Of a DNA stretch of 64,000 nucleotides, positions 8,301 to 15,981 are shown one piece after another; within the stretch, counting starts at the first letter, position 1; the number at the start of each line of letters is the position of its first letter. Both the position numbers and the translations under genes were made by a program. Under the pieces are notes generated by a model. That model was not told the DNA's origin and searched no databases. It saw only the letters and a program-made list of their open reading frames with translations. Source of the stretch: Paenibacillus_V sp046244365 (GTDB lineage: Bacteria; Bacillota; Bacilli; Paenibacillales; NBRC-103111); contig NZ_CP176395.1 in NCBI RefSeq assembly GCF_046244365.1, positions 744,001 to 808,000 of the forward strand, given 5' to 3'.

Positions 8301-10242
8301 GGCGGGTGTTTATGTGAATGGCGAATTCAAAGGAACGATTGCGGATGCGCATCCGGGAAGGACGATCAATCACTTGATGCTGTCCTCCGGCACGGGAATG
8401 GGAACGGATGTCTATATCGACGAAGTGATCATTCAAGACAAGTCGCTTTCTCTCCCTCTGGCGGGCTCCGTCGGAGCCGAGGAGCAGGGACCGGAGGGCA
8501 AGGATGCGATGCCTCCGACTGTTTCTTTCCAGCCGGACGGCAATGAAGCATGGTTGAACGGAGCATCCCCCGCCGTGACTGTGAGGGATGATTGGAGCGG
8601 CGTCGACGAAGCCAAGCTCGCATACAAATGGTCGCAGAGCGAAGCGATCCCGGGCGAGGGCTGGGAGCCCTTCGTGAATGGGGCTGCGCTCATCAAGGCG
8701 AATGTATCCGGAGACTGGTATTTGCATGTGCGTGCCGCAGACCGTGCTGGAAATGAGACGGTTGTCCATTCCAAGCGCTTCCGGCTGCTTAGCCGGACGG
8801 AGTGGAATCCGGCGGCCGCGAGCATTGTCCTGACCATACCGGGGAGTGTACCGCCCGGACAGACTGCTGTTTTGTCCGGTACGGTTTATGACGTTCGGCA
8901 CGCGCCGCTGGCCGGCACGACCGTTTTCTTGACGGCAACGAAGGGCGTAATCGCCTCCCGCGCGGTAACGGGCGGCGACGGCACGTTTACGGCGCAGTTC
9001 CAAGCGCCCGTTTATGGCGGAGAGATCGTGATTTCCGCATTCGTACCGGGCTCGACGGCGTTCCAAACGATCTCGACCTATCTGGCTGCCGCAGGCGGAG
9101 GCACCGATCCCGTCTACACCGGAAACGGAGGCAGCGGCACGTCAACCCCTGCACCGGCGCCAAGCGTTATCATCGATGTGAAGCCTGCCGACCTCAAGGC
9201 GGAGAACGGCGCGGTTACGCTGACTTTGGCAGCCGGCAAGGAAGGCGTTTCGCTTCCGGGCAACGTCGCCGACCTGATCGGGAAAGAGGCTTCCGTCGTT
9301 GTGCAGGCAGGCGCTATGAAGCTGGCGATTCCTGCCGACGTGCTCGCTTCCGCAGCCGCACTGCTGCCGGAAGGCGAGCGGAAGAACGGCTCGATTGTCG
9401 TAAAGGCGAAGCCGGTTACCGGATCGGCCCACCCTGATTTGGCCGCCGGCGGGCAAGCGTATGAATTGACGATTGAGGCGATCGGCATGGACGGTAAAGC
9501 TTTACGCTTAAGCTCGTTCGCCAAGCCGGTTACGATAACGATTTCTGCGCCGGATGTACGCAATCCGAAGCTGGCGGGCATTTATTACATCGATGAAAGC
9601 GGAGCGTTCCGGCTGATCGGCGGAACCTACGGGCAAGGCAGCTATACGGCGGAGGTGCGCCACTTCAGCAAGTACGGCGTGTATGCGTATACGAAGTCCT
9701 ATCTGGATGTGCCGGAAAGCCACTGGGCTCATGCCGTCATTCAAGAGCTCTCGTTCAAGGGAATTGCGAACGGGATGACCGACAAGACGTTCGCGCCGGA
9801 TCAAGCGCTGACCCGCGCCGAATTGACCGCCTTGCTGGTGCGGGCGCTTGGCGCCAAAGCGGAAACGGGAGCGCCGCAAGCGAAGTTTCAAGATGTGAAG
9901 AACGGGGACTGGTACGCGGAAGCCGTTCAGACCGCTCATGCGCTGGGTCTCGTACAGGGCACAAGCGAGGGGACGTTCGAGCCGGACCGTACGGTTACGC
10001 GCGAAGAAATGGCGACCATGATCGTCCGCGCCGTCGAGAAGCAAACGGGCCGTACGCTGCCGGAAGCGGACGCGGCATTTGCGGACTGGATCCAGGTCAG
10101 CGCCTGGGCGCAGCCGGCGGTCGGCAAAGCGTTCGCGCTGAAGCTGATCGAGGGCCGAACCGAGGGCCGCTTCGTGCCGAACGGAACCGCAACGCGCGCG
10201 GAAAGCGCCAAGCTGATTTTGCTGCTGGGCGAGCAAAAATAA
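5359..10242 (+). CDS. Giant SLH-anchored sialidase-like (BNR/Asp-box) surface protein
   Basis: Cell-wall protein of 1627 residues, probably binding or cutting an extracellular glycan. Order of parts: signal peptide (1-34); discoidin-like domain (about 75-192, ending ARYVKVHNHF); DUF2341-like domain (about 213-293, FVRIPQLQAS and VYFVYGNP); sialidase-fold propeller (about 318-664) with four Asp boxes (DGGKNW, DDDGATW, TDKGKIW, SDETASW); jelly-roll module (about 675-1030) interrupted by a second discoidin-like domain (about 810-945); two Ig-like modules (about 1045-1245); a Gly/Thr/Pro linker and another beta domain; three SLH modules (1449-1627). The SLH modules are known to hold proteins on the wall polymer. 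I could not assign the Arg triad of true sialidases, so catalysis is uncertain. The ATG at 5359 has AGGGAGG eight bases upstream; a frame-shifted ATG at 5352 leads only to short ORFs. A terminator follows. Confidence 0.85.
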   Translation: MVGKWPMRKMFRKLQLFVCAILVLALLVPEAAAASAGQPEAGNASGAGAVQQSVYGSVYDSGPASSGLLPSAAGYTERDLNPETGQLGGFGYAYGFQLDYMYRSIGVDLGFRTTVNTIELDVKNEANRVEKVDLSLYVSDDNMTFLKVKDWDFVKVGGKAILYNFSEMARYVKVHNHFDDTTGTFYADNLQDMVKAYHLPPGRFTAGGGKSWLFRKPVTVANPNNETLYDRAVYLTKAELGTEELIAAGKLQADYRDVRFADAGGKELHYYMDDNGFFVRIPQLQASASETVYFVYGNPAASFRGHAQEALQVEYGNKTLVAQDGEIKPVRLKDGTLMMLAGSNDKGVTARYSYDGGKNWTNAEALVPAVSNSGMYQFPGGAYVDEETGDVYLFFGVHYYFGVWSGGSTCLDKSVCRNDMYFAKSSGFNGKKPVFGATRQITGINTASGHPIHYALSYTNPIRLSTGRLLEPFSYVIGDDGTFGVGILYSDDDGATWQKSVSELSIPSVGGEGGVTEVAIIELADGTVKTYMRQQRADLFYLGTSSSTDKGKIWSQVTNSEIMSTNTFPAMIRDGNKDILLTWSGHNAMGGSSYQRSNLTVAYSSDETASWQAYRDVLGRTRLSNPGWFNGNDARTVVQADKVPAGEDGWLFAWSGPNGVYSLLVEDFDRYLRRSHGALDDFEYEKPAAATDNGSRLAYDYWWKTTDSGVVATSDARVKQGKRSLHLNDTVNDKKRTAASRLFPAARKASVQFSVYGASFANELYVSLQEGFSQNWNALGAGFILQVSPDGKLKYTDTAADSSTSDTKVGFVNPDSDPTKGNLISIGDTGSFALDYVNRSVGADLGRLTKINGIKLTDSKQYNKPQAGGVLGNRVNKENLEVYISNSNKGDWTKVEGWSYNKTDGSITIGLEGLSVSARYVKVHQSFSDTAFTFGGPLQEIMTVVTDQSAPIVFHELPTPTVLAKNAWSAVKLDYDMDAGSAGVYVNGEFKGTIADAHPGRTINHLMLSSGTGMGTDVYIDEVIIQDKSLSLPLAGSVGAEEQGPEGKDAMPPTVSFQPDGNEAWLNGASPAVTVRDDWSGVDEAKLAYKWSQSEAIPGEGWEPFVNGAALIKANVSGDWYLHVRAADRAGNETVVHSKRFRLLSRTEWNPAAASIVLTIPGSVPPGQTAVLSGTVYDVRHAPLAGTTVFLTATKGVIASRAVTGGDGTFTAQFQAPVYGGEIVISAFVPGSTAFQTISTYLAAAGGGTDPVYTGNGGSGTSTPAPAPSVIIDVKPADLKAENGAVTLTLAAGKEGVSLPGNVADLIGKEASVVVQAGAMKLAIPADVLASAAALLPEGERKNGSIVVKAKPVTGSAHPDLAAGGQAYELTIEAIGMDGKALRLSSFAKPVTITISAPDVRNPKLAGIYYIDESGAFRLIGGTYGQGSYTAEVRHFSKYGVYAYTKSYLDVPESHWAHAVIQELSFKGIANGMTDKTFAPDQALTRAELTALLVRALGAKAETGAPQAKFQDVKNGDWYAEAVQTAHALGLVQGTSEGTFEPDRTVTREEMATMIVRAVEKQTGRTLPEADAAFADWIQVSAWAQPAVGKAFALKLIEGRTEGRFVPNGTATRAESAKLILLLGEQK

Positions 10243-10249
10243 AGAAAAG

Positions 10250-10290
10250 TTCAGGGGTTGTCCGAACAGGCAGCCCCTGGGGCTTTTTCT
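10250..10290 (+). terminator. Rho-independent terminator after the giant SLH protein
   Basis: CAGGGGTTG and CAGCCCCTG form a 9-bp stem followed by GGGGCTTTTTCT. It lies between the SLH gene and the chosen start of the FG-GAP gene, which supports the later start at 10309. Confidence 0.7.
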
Positions 10291-10308
10291 ATAAACGGAG
10301 GGAACAGG

Positions 10309-13062
10309 ATGGGCAGTGTGTGGAGAGAACGAGGCTTTGAGGAATTCGCCGATGGGACATTCGGCAATGGCGGACAAAATATTTACGTTTCACGCAAGGG
10401 CGTCCTGCAGCGTATTTTTCGTTTTGACGTAAACCGGGACGGGTATGCGGACGCTTTATTCGTAAACAGCCAGGACATGGACGAGCGTCCTCCGGTTTAC
10501 GTGTACCCGAATCCTTATCGTCCGGAGGAACGGATCGAGCTGCCTTCGGCCGGCTCCTTCCATGGCGCGATCGGCGACTTGAACGGCGACGGCTACGACG
10601 ATCTGGTCGTTGCCAATCAACATAACGGAACGCACTCCGACGTAACGGCTTTTATTTATTACGGCTCGCCCGAAGGGCTCAGCGAGCGTTATAAAACGGA
10701 GCTCCCCGTCCCCGACTGCAGGGCTGTGGCGATCGGCGACTTCAACGGAGACGGACTGCCGGATATCGCGTTCGCAAGCAGCGGCAAGCTGATCGTCTAC
10801 TACCAGACCGCTGCGGGCTTTCGCCACACGGACAGCGTTACGCTTGACCTCGAAGCGACGCATATGACGGCCGGGGATATCGACCGCGACGGCTTTGCGG
10901 ATTTATATGTCCGGGTCAAGGATAAAGAGCCGCTTGTCTTGTGGGGGAGCCGCGAAGGACTGCGCCCGGATGCTTGCACGCGGATCGGCGGGGGAGACAT
11001 CGGAGAGAAGCAGCTGGACAGCACGACTGCCGGGCTGCTCGCCTCGGTGGAAGGCTGGACGCCGAAAATCGTCGAGCTTGGCGGCAAGCTGCACCTATTC
11101 CGTCAGGAGCGGGGAGCCGCATGCTTTTATCCTTGCCTTGCCAGGCGGGCGCTCGGCGAACCGCTTATAATCGGCTGCCGCGATGCCGTATCCGCAGCCG
11201 CCGCGGACTTGGACGGAGACGGCTATGACGATATCGTGCTCGCGGTTTGCGCCGACCGGGATGCGAACGAGCTGTCGTGGATTTACTGGGGCGGGCCGGA
11301 CGGCTGGGGAGACGGCCGCCGAACGGGATTGCCGACGATAAGCGCGCGCGATCTGGCCATCGGCGATCTGAATGGCGACGGGCTGCCGGAGATCGCCGTC
11401 TGCCAGGGGCGGACGAATATTATGAATACGACGGAATCGCTGGTTTACAGCGTCCGCAGCCAAGAGGGCGAGGCCGGCGAACCGGTGCGGCTCGTTACGC
11501 ACGACGCGCAAACCGCTTTGATCGGGCGAACGGCGGACGCCGGCCATTCCCAGCTTATTTTCATTAACCATATCTCGAGGAGAGTCAGAGGCGACGTTTC
11601 CGCTTATGCTTATCTGGGCGGCCCGGACGGCTTCGATGCAAACCGGCGGATCGAGTTCCCGGGCTGGGCGGCCGTCGACTCCATCTGCTGCGATTTCAAC
11701 GATAACGGGTGGGGCGACGTGTTTATCGCCAACTGCGCGGAGAACGCCCCCTATCTGGATCCTGGTTCGTTCCTGTATTGGGGCGGGGAGAACGGGTTTC
11801 ACCCGGATAACAAGCTCATTTTGCCGACGATTCGCGCGCATGGCAGCGCAGTCGGCGATTTTCGCCGCAGCGGGTATCTGGATCTGGCGGTTGTCGGCAT
11901 CAGCAACCCGGAATTGCTTATTTTCAGAGGCGGCCCGGACGGTTTTGATACGGACAACCCGCAAAGAATCATGATGGACCCGAATATGACGGCTTATGTC
12001 CCTAGCAAGGAAATCCGCTCGTATAGCGACCCTGACGGGGTAGGGTACCGGGAGCCCAGGTGGCTGCTGGCTGCGGATTTCAACAACGACGGCTGGCTGG
12101 ATTTGTTCGTTTCGCAAATTTTCGGCCAGAGCTTTATTCTCTGGGGCGGCCCGGACGGCTATTCGATGGAGCGCTCGCAGCGCCTGGGCTGCGACGGGGG
12201 CATTTGCGCGCAGGCGGCCGACTTGACCGGCAACGGCTGGCTCGATCTGATCGTAGGCGGACATCTCGTTCCGGGCAAGAGCGCCAGGTACGAGTCCTAC
12301 GTCTACATCTATTGGGGCGGCCCGGACGGCTACCGGGAGGAGCGCCGCGCTCAGCTGCCGGCCCATACGGCTAACTCGCTTACGGTTGCCGATTTCAACC
12401 GGGACGGCATCCTTGATATTTTCGTAACCTCCTATAATACGGGACGGGAGCGCGATATCGACGCTTATTTGTACTGGGGACAGCCTGGCGGGCTCTATAC
12501 CGCCGAGCACCGCTCCCGCATATTTACGCATTCGTCATGCGGCTCGGTGGCGATCGATTTCAATGAGGACGGCTGGGTGGATCTGGCGATCGCCAACCAC
12601 AAGACCTACGGTGATCATGTCGGGGAATCGTTCATCATGTGGAACGGCCCGGAAGGGTTCTCGCCGCAGCGGATGACGAAGCTGCCTACGATCGGTCCGC
12701 ACGGCATGATGTCGGTCGACCCGGGCAATATTGCGGACCGCGGTCCGGAGGAATTCTACGTATCCGGCGCGCACGAGCTTTCGGAAGGGGAGAACGTCAC
12801 CCGCATTTCATGGGAAGCGGAGCTTCAGCCGAAAACATGGGTCAAAGCACAGCTGAGGCTGGCGGCCAGCCGGGAGGAGCTGGAGCATGCGGAGTGGCAA
12901 GGCCCCGACGGCTCGCCGGATACATGGTTCGGCAATGGCCAGCAGGCTGCGAATATGCGGCAGAACGGCCGGTTCGTGCAATACCGGCTGGCGCTCGGCG
13001 CCGTCAACGGCGGCAACAGCCCGCGAGTTACCGAGGTGGCGGTCGAGTCGGAGAACAGGTAG
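10309..13062 (+). CDS. FG-GAP/VCBS repeat beta-propeller protein, full-length paralogue
   Basis: Protein of 917 residues and a close paralogue of the gene at 2-2188, identical over long stretches. About twelve calcium-loop motifs run through it (DVNRDGYAD, DLNGDGYDD, DFNGDGLPD, DIDRDGFAD, DLDGDGYDD, DFNNDGWLD, DFNRDGILD, DFNEDGWVD and others), enough for one and a half to two propellers, each with a YWGGPDGF-type strand. The C-terminal 90 residues are a separate non-repeat domain. The start at 10309 follows GGAGGGAA after the preceding terminator; an upstream TTG in the same frame lies inside that terminator. Unlike most FG-GAP proteins it has no signal peptide or membrane segment, so it is either cytoplasmic or exported by an unusual route. 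Function unknown; a role in binding a polysaccharide or partner protein is inference. Confidence 0.85.
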   Translation: MGSVWRERGFEEFADGTFGNGGQNIYVSRKGVLQRIFRFDVNRDGYADALFVNSQDMDERPPVYVYPNPYRPEERIELPSAGSFHGAIGDLNGDGYDDLVVANQHNGTHSDVTAFIYYGSPEGLSERYKTELPVPDCRAVAIGDFNGDGLPDIAFASSGKLIVYYQTAAGFRHTDSVTLDLEATHMTAGDIDRDGFADLYVRVKDKEPLVLWGSREGLRPDACTRIGGGDIGEKQLDSTTAGLLASVEGWTPKIVELGGKLHLFRQERGAACFYPCLARRALGEPLIIGCRDAVSAAAADLDGDGYDDIVLAVCADRDANELSWIYWGGPDGWGDGRRTGLPTISARDLAIGDLNGDGLPEIAVCQGRTNIMNTTESLVYSVRSQEGEAGEPVRLVTHDAQTALIGRTADAGHSQLIFINHISRRVRGDVSAYAYLGGPDGFDANRRIEFPGWAAVDSICCDFNDNGWGDVFIANCAENAPYLDPGSFLYWGGENGFHPDNKLILPTIRAHGSAVGDFRRSGYLDLAVVGISNPELLIFRGGPDGFDTDNPQRIMMDPNMTAYVPSKEIRSYSDPDGVGYREPRWLLAADFNNDGWLDLFVSQIFGQSFILWGGPDGYSMERSQRLGCDGGICAQAADLTGNGWLDLIVGGHLVPGKSARYESYVYIYWGGPDGYREERRAQLPAHTANSLTVADFNRDGILDIFVTSYNTGRERDIDAYLYWGQPGGLYTAEHRSRIFTHSSCGSVAIDFNEDGWVDLAIANHKTYGDHVGESFIMWNGPEGFSPQRMTKLPTIGPHGMMSVDPGNIADRGPEEFYVSGAHELSEGENVTRISWEAELQPKTWVKAQLRLAASREELEHAEWQGPDGSPDTWFGNGQQAANMRQNGRFVQYRLALGAVNGGNSPRVTEVAVESENR

Positions 13063-13173
13063 CAGACCGGAAGTCTGTAAGGGAACAGCGCGGAGCGGGG
13101 AGAGGAGAGGAGAGGAGGCGTCTAGGCGTCTGCCCTGCGCGGAACGATCCCGGGAGCGGGAGCCGCGTGAAAG

Positions 13174-13218
13174 GAAAGCGTTCGGATAGGAGCCGGTCTC
13201 CTGTCCGAACGCTTTTTT
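13174..13218 (+). terminator. Strong Rho-independent terminator
   Basis: AAAGCGTTCGGA pairs with TCCGAACGCTTT, with an inner AGGAG/CTCCT stem, ending in six T. It closes the FG-GAP gene and ends only about 12 bases before the truncated permease begins. Confidence 0.9.
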
Positions 13219-13229
13219 GGCGCTTTTTT

Positions 13230-13790
13230 GCAAACCAGGCGTATGCGATCGCGACGATGTATTTTCCCGGCAAAAATATCATCTTCCTGCTTATCTTATC
13301 TGTTATGATGATTCCAAGCCAAATCATCCTCATTCCGATGTATATCATCATGAGGGATTTGGACTGGCTGAACACGTACCAGGCGCTGATCGTCCCGGGT
13401 ATCGCGAGCGCATTCGGCATCTTCCTGCTTCGCCAGTTTTTCATGTCGACGCCCAGAGAGATCAACGAGGCGGCGCGGATCGACGGCTGCTCGTTCTTCA
13501 TGATTTATTGGAGAATCTTTTTGCCTCTGTCGGTTCCGGCTCTCGTGTCTCTATCGATTTTTGTTCTGATGGCTTCCTGGAACGATTTCATCTGGCCGCT
13601 GATTCTGACGAATACGACGGAAATGCATGTGCTGTCGATCGCGATATCGAGCTTTGTCTACGAATACGGGGCTGATTTTCCTTCGATGATGGCCGCCGCC
13701 TGCTTGTCCGTTCTGCCGCTCATTACGGCTTTCTTGTTTTTGCAGCGTTATTTTATTGAAGGTATCGCCATGACAGGAGTCAAAGGCTAG
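13230..13790 (+). pseudogene. 5'-truncated sugar ABC transporter permease (MalG/CarB type)
   Basis: C-terminal two thirds (about 186 residues) of a carbohydrate ABC permease. Similarity begins at AYAIATMYFPGKN, the usual middle of transmembrane segment 3, and continues through MIPSQIILIPMYI, the EAA loop EAARIDGCSFFMIYW-RIFLPLS, and the family's typical end EGIAMTGVKG. The first roughly 90 residues with two membrane segments are missing. The frame stays open upstream into unrelated sequence of the FG-GAP gene and its terminator, and the first ATG (13257) is inside a membrane segment. I therefore call it a deletion remnant. No partner permease or binding protein is next to it. Its stop codon overlaps the ribosome binding site of the sulfatase, so the pair was once an operon. 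Confidence 0.8.
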
Positions 13791-13800
13791 GAGGCAGCGA

Positions 13801-15282
13801 ATGAAACGACCTAATGTAATTCTCTTAATGACCGATCAGCAGCGGGCGGACGCCATGGGCTGCTACGGCAATCCGGCGGTCGAAACGCCGAATTTGGACT
13901 GGCTGGCGTCGCAAGGCACCGTTTTCCGCCATGCGTACAGTCCGTCCCCTTCCTGTACGCCGACACGGGCCTGCCTGCTGACGGGTCAGGATCCGTGGAA
14001 CACGGGCATACTCGGCATGGGAGCGGGACAAGGCCCGATGGGCGTCGGCTTTTCCCACACGCTTCCCGGCGAGCTGACCAAAGCCGGCTATCAGGCCGTC
14101 GGCGTTGGGAAAATGCACTTCTTCCCGCAGCGCTCCCGAAACGGGTTTGAGGAAACGATTATCGACGAGTCCGGCCGCGAGGAGGATCCGAATTTCGTCT
14201 CCGATTACCGCCAGTGGTTTCTGGAGCAGCGCACGGGGCCTTACGATATCGTCGATCACGGCATCGGCTGGAATTCCTGGATGGCTCGGCCTTACCATGC
14301 GCCGGAGCATTTGCATCCGACAAATTGGACGGTCAACGAGGCGCTGCGCTTCCTGAAGCGGCGCGACCCGTCCCAGCCTTTTTTCCTGAAGGTGTCGTTT
14401 GCCCGGCCGCATTCACCGTACGACGCTCTTCCTTACTATTTCGACATGTATATGAAGAAAGAGCTGCCTGAGCCTTATGTCGGCGATTGGGCCGCCATGC
14501 ACGACAAGCCGGAGGAAGCATTCCGCCCGGATACGTGGAGAGGCGTACGCAGCAAGGAGGAGATTCACCGCGCCCGCGCGGGGTACTACGGCTCCATTAC
14601 GCATATCGATCACCAGATCGGCAGGCTGTTCGAATATTTAATGCGCAAGGGGCTGTTCGGCAACACCATTTTCGTCTTTTTGTCGGATCACGGGGATATG
14701 CTCGGCGACCACAATCTATGGCGCAAAACCTACGCATACGAAGGCTCGGCGCGAATTCCGCTGATCGTCAAGCTGCCTTCTTCATACGGGGTGGCTGCAG
14801 CCAAAACGGTCGATCACCCGGTGACGGTACAGGATGTCATGCCGACGATACTCGATTTGCTCGGGCTGGACGTTCCCGCGCAGGTGGACGGAATCAGCAT
14901 GAAGGGACTGATCGGCGGTGAAGCGGACAACGGGCGCGATTATGTGCACGGGGAGCACTCCACCTGCTATTCGGAAGAGCAGGAGATGCAGTATTTGACG
15001 GACGGGAAAATGAAATACATCTGGTTCCCGAGGTTCGGCACGGAGCAATTGTTCGATCTGCGCGGCGATCTGTCCGAGACCTGCGATTTGTCGGGCGATC
15101 CCGCGTACGAGCAGGAGCTGCTTCATTGGCGCGGCAGGCTGGTCTCCATCCTGGAACGGCGCGAGCTGGGCTTGACGGACGGGGGTGACCTCGTTTGCCA
15201 AGCGGGCAAGCCCTTCATCGTATCGCCGAAGTATCAGGAGCGCTTGGAGCGCTCCGAATTCAAATGGAACAAGCCGTTTTAA
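13801..15282 (+). CDS. Sulfatase (formylglycine-dependent arylsulfatase family)
   Basis: Hydrolyses a sulfate ester, probably on a sugar or small molecule, in the cytoplasm (no signal peptide). The 493-residue protein opens with NVILLMTDQQRAD, where Asp12 is a metal ligand. It carries the sulfatase signature SCTPTRACLLTG with Cys52, which must be converted to formylglycine, and further metal-site residues in FLSDHGDMLGDHN (Asp296, His297). The MTDQQRAD form and length resemble the choline-sulfatase/arylsulfatase branch; the substrate is not clear. No formylglycine-generating enzyme or anaerobic maturase is encoded in this window. GGAGG seven bases upstream overlaps the stop of the truncated permease, showing operon descent from a transporter for a sulfated substrate. 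Confidence 0.9.
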   Translation: MKRPNVILLMTDQQRADAMGCYGNPAVETPNLDWLASQGTVFRHAYSPSPSCTPTRACLLTGQDPWNTGILGMGAGQGPMGVGFSHTLPGELTKAGYQAVGVGKMHFFPQRSRNGFEETIIDESGREEDPNFVSDYRQWFLEQRTGPYDIVDHGIGWNSWMARPYHAPEHLHPTNWTVNEALRFLKRRDPSQPFFLKVSFARPHSPYDALPYYFDMYMKKELPEPYVGDWAAMHDKPEEAFRPDTWRGVRSKEEIHRARAGYYGSITHIDHQIGRLFEYLMRKGLFGNTIFVFLSDHGDMLGDHNLWRKTYAYEGSARIPLIVKLPSSYGVAAAKTVDHPVTVQDVMPTILDLLGLDVPAQVDGISMKGLIGGEADNGRDYVHGEHSTCYSEEQEMQYLTDGKMKYIWFPRFGTEQLFDLRGDLSETCDLSGDPAYEQELLHWRGRLVSILERRELGLTDGGDLVCQAGKPFIVSPKYQERLERSEFKWNKPF

Positions 15283-15289
15283 ATATGTG

Positions 15290-15318
15290 GAGACACCCTT
15301 GCTTGGCGGGGGTGTCTA
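15290..15318 (+). terminator. Probable terminator hairpin after the sulfatase
   Basis: GAGACACCC pairs with GGGTGTCT around a short loop. The following CTATCTCTATG is only partly T-rich, so strength is uncertain. Confidence 0.45.
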
Positions 15319-15439
15319 TCTCTATGTTCGGTGCAGGTAAGCGGTAAGCGGCTGAGTGGCTGAGTGGTGGAGGCCGGCGGTGGGCAACGGAGCGCGGTTG
15401 AAGGATGGAGGGCAAATGGCTAAATGGCAGACGGCAGAC

Positions 15440-15515
15440 GGAATACGGCAGATAGCAGATAGTAGATAGCAGAGGGCAGATAGCAGATAGCAGATGGCAG
15501 ATAGCAGATAGCAAA
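15440..15515. repeat. Heptanucleotide repeat, GCAGATA type
   Basis: About ten imperfect copies of GCAGATA (variants GTAGATA, GCAGAGG, GCAGATG, GCAAATG) stand head to tail. Less regular repeats of the same style (TAAGCGG twice, CTGAGTGG twice) precede them. It looks like a slippage-grown minisatellite. Confidence 0.8.
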
Positions 15516-15587
15516 TGACAGGTGAGGGTGGAGATAGAGATGGAGATGGATGTGGGTGTAGAGAGCGTGGGGGAGCAGCGAAACGGG

Positions 15588-15800
15588 AATAGTGAATCTA
15601 CCCTCACTATTAGTGAACCTAAATTCATTAAATCCTCCTCGGGAGTACCTAGAAGAGGAGTTAGTGAAGTTAACTTCACTAATAGTGAACCTAATAAGCC
15701 AAATTGTCTTACGAGGTTCACTATCGGCAGTAGAAGCTGCGATGCGCAACCGAATAGTGAAGTTTGATTCACTAATAATGAACCTAGGTTCATTAAGTGT
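15588..15800. repeat. Cluster of palindromic TTCACTA/TAGTGAA repeats
   Basis: Several related units occur: CTCACTATTAGTGAACCTAA, then TAGTGAAGTTAACTTCACTA followed by ATAGTGAACCTAA, then AGGTTCACTAT, then ATAGTGAAGTTTGATTCACT followed by AATAATGAACCTAGGTTCATTAA. Each unit is itself an inverted repeat able to form a hairpin. Units are spaced unevenly by 20-60 bases. No transposase is nearby. Confidence 0.75.
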
Positions 15801-15981
15801 GCGGAAAACCAAGGTATAGGGGAGGCTTGCTTTAGCAGTAACTATGAGCTTGCACCGCTCATTGGAAGTTTCCGTGCTCCATTTTGACCCATGGAAAATT
15901 TTTATTTACAACAAAGAGGGAACTATTCAAAATAAGTAGAGGTAAGAGACGCTGGGAACGGAACGGGGTGCATCGCGTATT

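Larger units (their letters stand above)
15319..15981. other. Repeat-rich non-coding stretch
   Basis: I see no credible gene here. The left half is purine-rich short-period repeat sequence; the right half (15590-15800) carries several palindromic AGTGAA/TTCACT units. Open frames on both strands are translations of these repeats (for example runs of Leu-Val-Asn-Leu) and lack ribosome binding sites. The last 150 bases before the HAD gene hold no clear promoter. Confidence 0.7.

Noticed and set aside
7711..9066. Open frame of 451 codons on the minus strand within the giant SLH gene
   Set aside because: Low-complexity Arg-rich product without family motifs, opposite well-formed domains on the plus strand.
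11095..12531. Open frame of 478 codons on the minus strand within the FG-GAP gene
   Set aside because: Shadow frame in GC-rich repeat coding sequence; the plus-strand product has clear FG-GAP motifs.
12639..13229. Open frame continuous with the truncated permease upstream of 13230
   Set aside because: It overlaps the end of the FG-GAP gene in another frame and crosses its terminator; the product is Arg/Gly-rich and unrelated to permeases, so it is not part of the gene.
15260..15793. Minus-strand open frame of 177 codons with repeated Leu-Leu-Ser-Ala-Ile-Cys and Leu-Val-Asn-Leu words
   Set aside because: It is a translation of the heptamer and palindrome repeats; no start signal.
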